From Antitrichia curtipendula (taxonomy: Eukaryota > Streptophyta > Bryopsida > Hypnales > Leucodontaceae), in contig OX579642.1 of the NCBI GenBank assembly GCA_951230915.1, positions 12,834,001 through 12,898,000 of the forward strand: DNA of 64,000 bases. Reading direction: 5' to 3'. The notes below the pieces were generated by a model. That model worked only from the letters and a program-made list of their open reading frames with translations, did not search any database and was not told the DNA's origin. Shown piece by piece: positions 11,138 through 21,975 of this stretch (positions are counted from its first letter, which is position 1; each line of letters starts with the position of its first letter). The position numbers were made by a program, and so were the translations under genes.

Positions 11138-12779
11138 ACAATGATTCACAAAAGTATTTGGCCACTACCTGTGATTGTGAAAATTGGACAAAAGCTTTTG
11201 GACTAGTGAAAAAAAGTAAGCAAGATTCATCATAGATATTACACATGCTATCAAAAACACGTTATGAAAAACATGTGAAAAGAAAGTTGAAATGGTAAAA
11301 AGAATTCGAATGAAGTATACAAAAGACATGGGCAAGAACATATGTTGATTAAGTAGAAAATCATGATAACACAAAGAAAACTCAAAATGAAAAGCTCAAA
11401 AGTAGCAAATGCTACATATGTACAACAACTACAAGTCTACCAACGTGAATATCCACCCTTAGCTACAAGAAGATTAGCCACCCTAGCTGGCATTGTACGG
11501 ATGAGCTTCTTTACAAATTTTACTTCAATGCTCTGCCAAACAACCTGGATCTTCTTCCACAAGTCATCTCTACTTTTAGGTGAATCACCAAACAACCTTA
11601 AACATCTATCTATTTCATTCCACAAGTGTTCGATAGGATTTAGGTCGGGAGATTGTGGTGGCTACTCCATCACAGAGAAATTCTGCCAACCTAACTATCA
11701 TTATAGAAGACCAGATGTATGCTTTGGGTCATTATCATGCTAAAAAATGACTTTTGCCTCATCAAGACCTTGTCTCTCAATAGTACCTAACAACTGAAAA
11801 TCTAAAATGTCAAGATAAGCTTGCAAATTTATAATGCCAACAATGCAATAAAGGTTTCTTACACCTGTCTAATTCATGCATCCCTATACAATAATGCCAT
11901 CACCACCATGTTTAACTATATGTTGCACATGGCAATTACAAAGAGGCTCGATAGGATTTTTCCAACACCATTGATGACCATCTGAACCAAAATATTGAAC
12001 TTGGACTCATTTGATCAAATGACATGACTCTAATTTTCTACATCACAATCATATGAAGCCTTTGCCTATTGTAAATGCTTTTGCCTATGTCTCTTTGTCA
12101 ACAATGGTTTCTTCCTCTTCACACTAGCCCTAAGCCCTTGCCTCCAAAAACTTCAACAAACAGTCTCATCACACAGACAAAGACCTCGAGCTCTCAAACT
12201 ATGTCCTACAATCGCCATAGTGCCTAATTTTGGTTGATTGAGAATCCTCACAGCAAGCCTCTCATCCCAAATGCTTAGAAGACGTGGTCTCCTTGATTTG
12301 GAATGATCAGACACTTCCCCATCTTCTCTAAACTGAATTAAAATGTGACCAATTGTACTACAGGGAATGTTAAGATGGTCGGCTATGAAATGTAGTGAAA
12401 ATCCTTGCTCACTCAATGCTATGACTTGGTAACGCTCATGGAAATTTGTTTTCTTCATTGTGACTACTAGAAATGTGAAGAGTCTCAACTTAGACTTTTG
12501 GAAGCTCTCAAAGATCTCTATTCACAATGAAAACACAAGTGGAAGAAGAAGTCACTATAATCAACATATTTAATTGGCCACCTTTGAGATAAATTGAACC
12601 ACTCCTACAAAAATGTACCACTTGGATTACCCAAAGGAAGCCACCTAATATTGCATTAAATGATGTTGATTAACCATAATTAATTTGGGAGGCGGATTCA
12701 TTAAACTCTCTCCCTAATTTCATGCCAAATAGATTCACAGATAGCAGCCAAGTACTTTTGTGAGTCTTGAAATTAATGT
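11138..12779 (-). mobile_element. Tc1-type DNA transposon (about 1.6 kb) with inverted ends
   Basis: The ends are imperfect inverted repeats. The left has TCACAAAAGTATTTGGCC from about 11146; the reverse complement of the right has TCACAAAAGTACTTGGCT, ending about 12763. Similarity continues inward (CACTACCTGTGA against TGCTATCTGTGA). TA dinucleotides lie just outside, but the exact boundary is uncertain by about 10 bp. Inside is one decayed minus-strand transposase. Size and layout fit the Tc1/mariner superfamily. Confidence 0.7.
11437..12455 (-). pseudogene. Tc1-type (DD34E-like) transposase, decayed
   Basis: Start at MKKTNFHERYQVIALSEQ (12455). The N-terminal helix-turn-helix is clear: LHFIADHLNIPCSTIGHIL, then the linker SKSRRPRLL. 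Downstream reads KRKKPLLTKRHRQK, then SDGHQWCWKNP, the second catalytic block HDNDPKHTS and the third, SPDLNPIEHLWNEIDR, ending ARVANLLVAKGG. The DNDPKHTS and PDLNPIE blocks are those of Tc1, not of plant mariner-like elements. The first catalytic block is shifted and altered (SNESKFN in one frame). At least one frameshift and several stops break it; most are TAG where family members have Trp or Gln, as expected from deamination of methylated C. Confidence 0.75.
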
Positions 12780-13316
12780 ACATTCATTTAGAAGCAAGAT
12801 CCCTAGGACAATAATACCTCAAATTTATAAAAATCAGATCTAAAATACAGTCAGAGATATGGATCTAAGATATTTATTATTAGAAGGTTCAGTAATGAAT
12901 CTGTTGGTTTTCTAGTAGGAATGAAAAAAGTTTGGTCATAGTCTAACAGTGTAGATAAAAGTGGGATTAGGTGTTGTTTGTTCATCAATTTGTTTCCAAA
13001 GTTAGAGCACTTCATCTCTTTCGTTCAATCTAGTCTATTTAGGATTTAGGATTTGCAGTGCTCTGAGGTTGACTCCTATGTCGCAACGTCTTGATTTCTT
13101 CATATTGGTTGTAGAGTTATGATGTATATGTCCTTGACTTCTACTTTGAGGGCTTCTAGTTTAGGGGCTTGGGATACTGGAAAACAACTTGGGATTTGAA
13201 GCTTTTAGGATAGAAGTGGAAAAACAAATTTTAGGTTCTACTAGGGCTAAAGTTTCATGTCTTCGGTTCTAGATGAATTTTGAACTTAGCGCAAGGAGTT
13301 GCATTCACTTCTAGGT
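12780..13316. other. Intergenic
   Basis: No gene or repeat is recognised. Confidence 0.4.
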
Positions 13317-14080
13317 TCATGGAGTCATCGAGGGAGAGGCACATCAAGTTGTGAACACTTGAAGATGAGGAAGTTGATCCAGAGTATTTTGGAAAAATGA
13401 AGGTTGGAAATAGAAAATCCTATATTTCTTTGAAGAAGAGGCTAGAGGCTGCAAGTGTGTTGGAATGGACGCTCTAATTTAATTTGGGATGTAGAAGATA
13501 GTTGCAAGGTACGGAAGAAATCAAAACTCTCAACAACATTTTGAAGGAAGTGCATATGATACCCTTGGAGGTTGGCAACACTAAAAGAAACAAACGCTGA
13601 AGAATTGGAGCTAAAATTTGTGTTGATCTTGATCTTGCGGTAGAGTTGAGAATGACATCAAGTTTTCCAAATGCAGATTTTCCTGATGATGCAGCAGACA
13701 AACTTTCAATAAATCTTTTTAGCTCCTCTAGGATTTTTAGCAATGGTGAAGGTAGCAAAGACGGCAAGGTTTGCTGGAAATCTGTATTCATCCCTAAAAA
13801 CGTAGTGGAGCACTACCTCAAGTAAGTTGAAAAAGTAAAGAAAGATTTGAAAGATGTTTCATTAGATGACAACAAATGGGTGTTGCGGTTATGGGATCAA
13901 AATGGAATGAGGATTGTCAAGGTTTACTTCTTGGAATGTCAAAAAGAATGCGGTGGTGACAACAGCATACACAACAATTCGGTTGTAGCTAATCTTTTCT
14001 CCAACTTCAACTCCAAACACCTTCCAAGTACACAATATATCAAAAATTGGTGCCGCAAGTACAACATTGTCATGATGTAA
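13317..14080 (+). pseudogene. Unrecognised pseudogene, one frame with about six stops
   Basis: From about 13320 (MESSRERHIKL) to 14080 one frame reads protein-like throughout: EDEEVDPEYFGKMKVGNRKS, SLKKRLEAASVLEW, EEIKTLNNILKEVHMIPLEV, DFPDDAADKLSINLF, GSKDGKVCWKSVFIPKNVVE, then VSLDDNKWVLRLWDQNGMRI. It is broken by in-frame stops, mostly TGA or TAG at positions where CGA or CAG would fit. No frameshift is needed. I do not recognise the family; low-copy transposon cargo or a dead host gene are both possible. A weaker continuation may run to about 14760. Confidence 0.5.
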
Positions 14081-16849
14081 ATATATACATTGTATAAGAT
14101 GTGTGCTAATTTGTATTTTAAAGAAATATATGATTTAAAGGTCAAAGCTTCATAGTGACACTTCCAATGGCTTCAAGGTGACGCTTGTTGCTAATGGAGT
14201 TGTTGAAAAGATGAAAGTCTTGAACATATTTCAATAGTTTGGAGTATTTTTTAAGTTTATTTAAAAATTGTACATGGATTTGAAGTTTGACTTTAGAATG
14301 TCAAATTGGAGGATTTTTATGGAGTCGCAAGATCCAAAGCCTCAATCAGAGGCTGAACTAAAGCTTTCTTTGTTACAATTGCTAGTTCAACCATCTCAAA
14401 TTCTCAGTCGACGATTTCTGCACATTATTGCCAATCTATTTACAAGATGAGGCTGGACCTTCTTGTCTGTTGAAGAAACCTCATGTCGAGCAATGTTGGC
14501 ACAATAATCTCCAAAGAGACGCTTGTGCTTTGGTGATTCTACTTCAAATTAGATGCGTTGAAATATGCACCCAAAAAGTGACATTTGAAAGGAGTTACGA
14601 GGGCCTAAATGAAAACCAATACTATTGTATGTAAGGCCAATCAAGGGAAGCCCTAGCCACCAGCATTGGTTAAAGGGGCCAATAAATCGTGTAGATTATG
14701 TCGCAAATATTGTTAGGCGCATCCTTAAATTCTTGAAGATGGAATAGCGTTCTTCTTTTACTTCAATTTTTACCTCCATTTGATTTTTGTTGAAGTCTTA
14801 TAGCTAATTTGAGTTTTTTGTACTCTATTTTTATGTTAGGAATTGAAAATTAGGGAAATAAAGGTAGTTTACCTCCTAGTTTGGACCTTAGAGATTATTT
14901 GGCTTGAAAAATGAATAGAAACTTACTTTTGAGTATTTTTCTTGGGTCAATAGGTGTTTGGAGGCCCATGTGATGTGTGTATGAGATGATTCCACCTACC
15001 TTAAGGGTCTAGAAGCTTGAGTAGGCATTTTCTTCCTCCCTTCTAGTCAAGGTTTATGAGTAGTGTGTGTATGGGATGTGTGTGCTAGATTTTGAAAGGC
15101 TAAGTATTCAAGCAATCATATCTTTTGATATACAAGATGTTTTGAAAGGAAAATTTGATTATTTGTTCATCTTCTTATTTATGTTTCAAATAAATCTTTT
15201 TTGTATGATTTGGATTTGGGAGCAAGAATTTATGAGCATTTGAGTGGAAGAGAGTCTGTTCTCACTCGACAAAGAAGAGCAAAGATTTGAGCGGCCACCA
15301 AAGTTTTTATTTTTTGCTTATCTCTTTGAAAGTTAAAAAAGTTAAAAAAAGTTTACTTAGCTTTCCAAAGACTCATCACTTAAAGCAATTGGAGCTTTGT
15401 AAATAAAGATATGGGCTTTTGAATAATAGAGGGTCTACTGCCCTTGTTGTTTGAAACCTGATTTTTGGTAAAGCTGTAAATTTTGTTTGAAGAATCAATT
15501 GCAAGTGAAATTTTAGTGAAGATAGGAGAATTTGTTAGCTTTTTGAAAAGCTATTAAATTCTTGGTTTGATAAAAAAATTGCAAAATTTATAGATAGTGA
15601 AACAATTGAAAGTTTGTTGCCTTCTTGTTTTGAGAAGAATGTAGATAGGATGGTTTTAGATTTGTGTTTCTTTTGAAAATATAAAGACTTGAAGACTTGA
15701 AGATAAAAAAAATAAAGACTTGTGTGTTGTGGCTTGTGGCTTGTTATTTTTAGCCGATTTTGAAGGCTTGTTGTTTTCACTTCTACATTGTAAAAATTAT
15801 TGCGGGTTGTGTGGATATCCAATAATAGCCCCATTTTGTGTTTGTGGCAATAAAGTGGGATTGATCACTCACATGATCATTCTTTTATGTCGTTTCCATT
15901 GGTGAAGTACGATTGCTAGACACTATGGGTTTGAAGTTTAGGAGCCAATCTTTCGGACAGTTCAGCTCGTGCTTTGACCATCTCGTTCTACTCATCCAAA
16001 GCCTGTGATTTTTCATCACCTACTTTAACCTTTGAACTCATTTAGAGCCATTACAAGATAGGCCAACGGGAAGTAGTTTGAAGATTGGAAGACTAGAAGA
16101 CTCGACAACTCGACTCAACTCGACTCAACTCTTAAACAAATTATTCCTAGTCGCAGTCAGATACTCTGCGTATTCCTAAAGCATCCTCTTCTCTTTCAAC
16201 AACATTAACTTCCTTGATCATCCAGTATTTGCAACAACAAAGGAAAAATTAGTGCTCTTGTCTTTGGCAATGCATAATGAGTTAATCATGGAGGGCGTGT
16301 CAATACTGGAGGTAGTGAATTCCAGAATGGAGGCTAGGATCTTGTCATTCACAATCATGGATGATGTTAACACCCCAAACCTAAAAGCTTATAGTTTAAA
16401 ATTAAATGTTCATACTTCCATGACCTACTAAATTTATGTCTTTTAAAGAAAATTCTAGAAGTTAATTTGTAGAATCATTAAGGAGGTTCAAAGTACATCT
16501 TGGCTATTTAAGATGCTCAAGTTGCACTAACAAAATCACCTAGCTTGCTTATGGGAAGACGTGGGAGGCCAAGCAGGTTAACAAGCACCAACGCCCGTTC
16601 CAACAAGTTTGACCTACATTCATGGTTTAATAGGCGGTCAAGATACACCTAAGAAAGTATGAGTTTCACTTTCGATCTAAATGCAAATGCTGTGAAGATG
16701 TTGATGTGCTAGGGATTTAGGAATTTACATTGTTTATATAACGATTTGTCATATGCTATACAAGGCTTGCTAGAAGATTAGATGTATAGAAGAGGTTGGC
16801 TAGTGATCCACATTTCTTTGTGTCCATAATTGTGGATGGGGCAACATTA
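14081..16849. other. Intergenic, AT-rich
   Basis: Nothing is firmly supported. A short tandem of CGACTCAACT sits near 16108-16132. Confidence 0.4.
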
Positions 16850-19800
16850 TAAATTAGCAATGCATATAGGCATAAGAAGTGTGCCAGATTTTGTACTAGT
16901 GGAAAAGGTTTTGTGAGCCTCACATGCTCAAATTGCGCTTAGATACTACAAAAGACTAATTTCATGAAGAAGGTGTCATTAGAGAGGATCAACCAATTGA
17001 TAAGAGAGGCACTAGAACTATTGTTGATGGTAGGAGAAATAGATACTTGATTGTGGCCGAGCTTGTTTGTCATGGCAAAGACATGAGGAAGAAGTTAAGG
17101 TCAGAAAAACTAAGTCATTAGTCTGCTAAAGCTAGAATCATACAACTGAAGGTAAAACAACCTACTTTAAAAGGAAATGGCCAAAATATCCTTTTCTGAG
17201 TACAATTTGACTAAAGTTTGCAATAATATTTATAATGCTCATAAGACTGGTGTTTTCAAAGGTAGACCTGCATTGTGGAACTTCATAAAGGATGTAGTCC
17301 AAAATCTTAATCATCACAACAAAAGAAAAAAATACAACAAGAACAATAAATCATTTGTCCAAGTCATGAAAGTTTATGGAAGGAAGAGAATGTGTGACTT
17401 CTTTAGCTTGAATTATGCGGGACCTAATTACAACACAATTAAGAGGGATCATAGAAAATGTATCAAGTTTATACCTAGTGAACACTCTAAAAATTTTGAG
17501 TTTGTTACAAAGATTTATAAAAGCATTAAGGCAGCACTCGGTATTACTAGATTGGTTCCTATAATATTCACAGAGGATGAGACAAAAGTAAAATGCGAAG
17601 TAGCTTATGAACCAAAGTGGGACACTTGGGCGGGTTTTTGTGGATCTAGTGTGATCCATGTATGCATTTCTAGTTTTAAGCCCACGGTTGGATCTAGAAA
17701 GGAAGGATATGCTAACATTTTGCAAGCTTCAGATGTAAAAAAGGAGGTAGATTTTCTCGAGTCATTGTGATGAATCCACTACACAATAAACTGCCTCATC
17801 TAGTGTTGGTTGCTTGTTGCACTTGTAACTGTTTTGATTCTACTAGGGTTTGGAAGCAATGGGATATCATAGATGGCTTATGGACTAAGAAGTGTTTATC
17901 TATTATTGGCCCCATCATGAGACATTCTAGTGATGAGGACTCCAAGAGAAGACAAATAATATTGCAAGATTATCAAAGTGTAGTATATCTTTGTTTGACT
18001 ATTGGCTGGGACGGGTGGAGTTTAACATCTGCTGTGGATGAATCAGGAAATGTCCGCAGCCTGTATGACCAAGATTATATACATAACAGAAAAAAACTAT
18101 TAAAGGGTAGTTGCAAGAAACACTTCATGGTTCTTGGCCAAAAATGTGTTTTTGGAGCATAGGACTAGCAACACTATCAATACTACAAGTACTACGCCGA
18201 TGCACTGTAGCGGCAATCTCCACCGTCGGTTTTGAATTTCAGTCGGGCTACAATTTCAACAGGTGGCGAGTACTATAGTAAGCACATTAAAGTGAGGTGG
18301 CGTACAAGGCAACGGAACACTTACGAGTACTTAATAGTACTGTGGACTGTTGCAGGATACTACTGAAGTCACTGTCGTCTGAAAATGCTAGAAAATAGCA
18401 GAACAAGGGTCTGTGTCCCTTTTCATTTTTAAAAAATGGAAAAAAATTTAGAAAATTCCCCCCCCAAAAGATATTTTTATTGACAACGAAAGCCTCTCAT
18501 TGCGCCAAAGTTTTCCCTAGGAAATTTTTTTCCCTCTTTAGGACTTATGCGCAAAGGATGGTCACATACTCACATTGAGCCCTTGTGAGCAACTCTAGTA
18601 TTCTTTTTTTCACAAAATCTCCTTGTTAATCCTTGTAAGGACCCTAAACCTCCCTCATGTCCAATTTGTGGCTTCCAATTTGCATTTTTGGGTCAAAAAT
18701 AGGACTAAAACCCCCCACAATGTTGAAGGTAGATATCCAATCGAGGGCAGCTAAAAATAGTAAACTAATTTTTTAAGTATTCAAAAAATTACAGAATGTT
18801 TGAAAATTTTGTAGCTACCTTCACTCCAAATTTCACGCCAACTGGACAAAGTATGCAAAAGTTATAAGCCAAAACGTATCCGTCCAAGGGCAAAGGGACA
18901 AAGAATAGGACAAGTGTTTCTTGCAACTACCGTAAACTCATTACTTTCAGCAGTCCATGCATTGGAACTAGGTGGCGATGTCTATACCCACAAGCATTTG
19001 GAGTTTGTATATACTCAATTCACAGTTAACCAGCACGGACTCAAGCATGGAGATGTGGATAGAACAGATAGACAAAATTGGGCTTCTATACAAAGAATCT
19101 GTCAATCCAAAGTGTGACAATGCCTGAAATTGTTACAAGAGTCCCTAGATGTTCACAAAAAATGTACATTGGATACAGAGACATACCTTCAAATTTACTT
19201 GAAGTACATTGACATTTTTTGTTCGCAAACAATAGATTTACAAGGTAGGCTAGTATTGGCTTAGAAGATTGTTTTCTTCTTTTGTTTGTGGAAATTGTGG
19301 ATCAAACACGGTGACCATTCTGTGCTTGGAAACTCTAAGCAAATTATAAAAGCTCAGCACTTTGTTAGCCAACAATTCTTTATAGACATACAGTTGTCTT
19401 GCAATTTTATTGTACTCCTAATCTACCATTTCAGGGATCAATACTCACACCACCTGATACCTTTATACTTGATAGGAAGTGACTCATGTAAAATCTTTTT
19501 CTCCAAAATTGGTAGAATTTTTGGTCAAGAAAGAACATATGATTTTCATGAAGTTGTAAACACTACTAATACTCTAAACGAGCTATCTACTATTGGATAC
19601 GGTGAGAATGGTTTGGAAATTTGGAAAATATATGGATCCAACTTCACCCAATGATAGAAGGTGAAAGTCCTTGTGATTTGGGTGATTACAACAAGATTCC
19701 AACAAATGTTGAAGTTATAGATGCTTTGCAAGAAGGGTTTTTATTAGTGCAATGGGCATTGAAAGGCTTGAATATAACCCCCACTATTCTTGCTACAATT

Positions 19801-20770
19801 GCAAGGAAACTATAGTTTGTAAAACCTTGGATAAAGCAAACCCAAATTTATGTGATACACTCTTACTACCACCCCAATTTGCAATGAAGACGGTGATAGG
19901 GACGTGATGAGAGAAACCATTGTTGCTTGTCCTCCACCTACCACAAACAATTCTATACCACCGGTAGTGCAAGAGGACTTAGAGGATGAGGTAGTGGATG
20001 ATGGACTTGATCCTATCAAAGTAGTAGTTGAAGAAACACATGATGTGCTTGCTAATGTACTAAATGCACAGGAAGTGTAAATGTCAACATACATTGCTCC
20101 CCTCAAAGTGCTCCTATATATTCAATATAGTGGTCACACCATCTTTAAATCAACTCTCATCTTCCAATTGAATAGTAATCTTTTTATGCCCAAAAACCAA
20201 TTGACAAGGGTTAAACACTCAATTTATTTCAATAACCATGATGATGATATTACAGTTGTTTTTTCATCTAACACTTTCTTTCTTGGACTAGAATCAAATT
20301 GTAGAATTTTTTTTGTGCAACAATCAAGCACCAAAATAGCATCTACAATGAAAGTTGTAGCAAAATGTGAGAGGGAAAAAAAATTTGCAACCTCAAAATA
20401 GGGAGTCAAAGCAACAAATTAGAAGGGGTTGAAAAGTGTTCCTGGTAGATAATTGGCCGTGTTCAAATAACACGGAAGAAAGTAGGTTCTCAATGGAGTC
20501 TTCTTCAACATCTAATAGATTTGCTAGATTGTACAAAAACAGCAGGAAGGAAGTTGACCAACCCATGCCTTATACAAGTGATGTTATAATATCTTAGTGC
20601 AATTCTAGTTTTGAATAAATTTAAGTATGACCACAGTGATACAAAGTGTACTGATGCTGAATCTATAATAACCACCATTATTCTATCATTTAATCCAATA
20701 AATAGTATCTATACTCTAAACCCTGAAGAAGGATTGCACAATTTGGTGACGTCACATTTCTTTAGAGATT
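16850..20770 (+). pseudogene. P/THAP9-like transposase pseudogene, split by an 826-bp insertion
   Basis: A protein-like reading can be followed in shifting frames over about 3.1 kb excluding the insert. It starts with a Cys-rich zinc-finger-like segment (HKKCARFC...CSNC) near 16870. Then GRRNRYLIVAELVCHGKDM (one stop), and 17177-17770 with RKRMCDFFSLN and EDETKVKCEVAYEP...GFCG. After a 1-base shift, 17767-18105 reads PHLVLVACCTCNCFDS and YDQDYIHNRKKL. After the insertion, 18932-19117 reads LSAVHALELGGDV and TDRQNWASIQRICQ. 19286-19815 carries GSDSCKIFFSKIG and YGENGLEIW. Tail pieces run to 20770, including an acidic segment at 19906-20080. The DE-x-K...YD...GF, D...HN.KKL and SD..E/KIFFS blocks resemble the RNase H-fold core of P-element/THAP9-type transposases; this assignment is inference. 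Similar multi-copy proteins are, as I recall, abundant in seed-free plants. Clearly dead. Confidence 0.55.
18106..18931. mobile_element. 826-bp non-autonomous element with perfect 20-bp inverted ends
   Basis: The ends are GGTAGTTGCAAGAAACACTT (18106-18125) and its exact reverse complement (18912-18931). It interrupts the transposase reading frame between the HNRKKL and LSAVHALELGGDV segments, so the insertion point is known independently. I could not resolve a target-site duplication (flanks TTAAAG and GTAAAC). There is no coding capacity. A second, partial copy lies at 62473-62740. Confidence 0.8.
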
Positions 20771-21858
20771 GTATATTGTACACTACATGTGTGAAGGGTA
20801 TTGGAAGTAAAATGAACTTAATGATTGCGCATGTTTAAATTATAATTAATACATCATTGTAAGCCAATGTAATATATAGGAAGTGTCATTATACTCTCTC
20901 ATTTCCTTTCCTATAAGCACTCATATTTGTTTCTCTAAATAGTCATTTCCAGTCCCCTTAAAAATCATTTGTTTTGGCTATTGTAGGTGATGTGCTAAGC
21001 CACATTGTTAAAACACTCATTTGTAATCAGTTGTTGCTAATGATGTGCTAAACTACATTCTCGAGGCACTAATTTGGCTATCTATAATGATCAGGTAAGC
21101 CCCATTCTGGGTGTTTGAAATTCTTATTTGTCTTTTGTGCTAAATCTTAAACCCAAACTGGAGTACACTATAAATTATATAGTGGGCTTAGATTTTTGGG
21201 GTAGATTTCACTAATTCAAAATTGGACTAGTAGCATGTTTTGAAGAAGGGAAGAGCCCGAGTAGATGAACACCCGCTCCACCTCAAATGTAGGAGCCTTA
21301 TAAAATGAAGAAACTTCTGGATTGACTATAGACCACAATCTTTGTCATCGTTGTTTTCTGTATAGCGCGTACCTTTGTTGAATTTTGTATAGTAATAAAT
21401 TGCTTCCTTGTGTCTGTTTATGTTACTGTTGTTGTAGTAGGATTTGTGGAATGTACTAGATGTGTTGGTCCGCTTGCTTTTTTGCAGATTGTTGTTTTTT
21501 ACACGACCGTATTAGAAGTTTTTGAAACCATTGCGCTTGCATCTAGCACTTACTTGCTTGTTGTTGTTGCATTTCAAAAAGTTGTGCTAGGATGTCATTG
21601 TGAACGTTCATTGCGTTGATCCATTTGGCGTCCATGCATCATTTTCTTATACTATTCTAATCCGATGCCTTATAGTTTATTTAGGCAAATGTTTTGCTAA
21701 CTTTTCCAACCGATTCTAATTAGATTTGCTAATTTTAGAGATGGCTTTCGATGCTAATGTTGGAGATGTGGGTTGGAGTGACCACATAGAAGTTCCCCCG
21801 GTTGACCACATGATCCCTTGTGTTTTGCAAGGTCTCATTGCACTTGTAGATCTATAAG
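20771..21858. other. Intergenic with a possible orphan short reading frame
   Basis: A 39-codon frame from ATG at 21741 (MAFDANVGDVGWSDH) stops at a TAA inside CTATAAG, immediately before a CACTA-type terminus at 21859. It may be the start of a gene severed by that insertion. Otherwise nothing is seen. Confidence 0.25.
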
Positions 21859-21975
21859 CACTACAAGAGAAAGGGGTGTTTTAAGTGTGTTTTAAAGTAT
21901 AGTCATAGAGATAAGATATAAGTAATGACCTTTATGGAGCTATTCAGTAAATTGCATGATTAAATTTCAATAAAA
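21859..21975. mobile_element. CACTA-type MITE, left half
   Basis: It begins CACTACAAGAGAAAGGGG, the canonical En/Spm-type terminus, and continues GTTTTAAGTGTG with similarity to the left arm of the MITE at 57572 for about 115 bp. The matching right arm was not found, so it is truncated or split. Confidence 0.6.
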
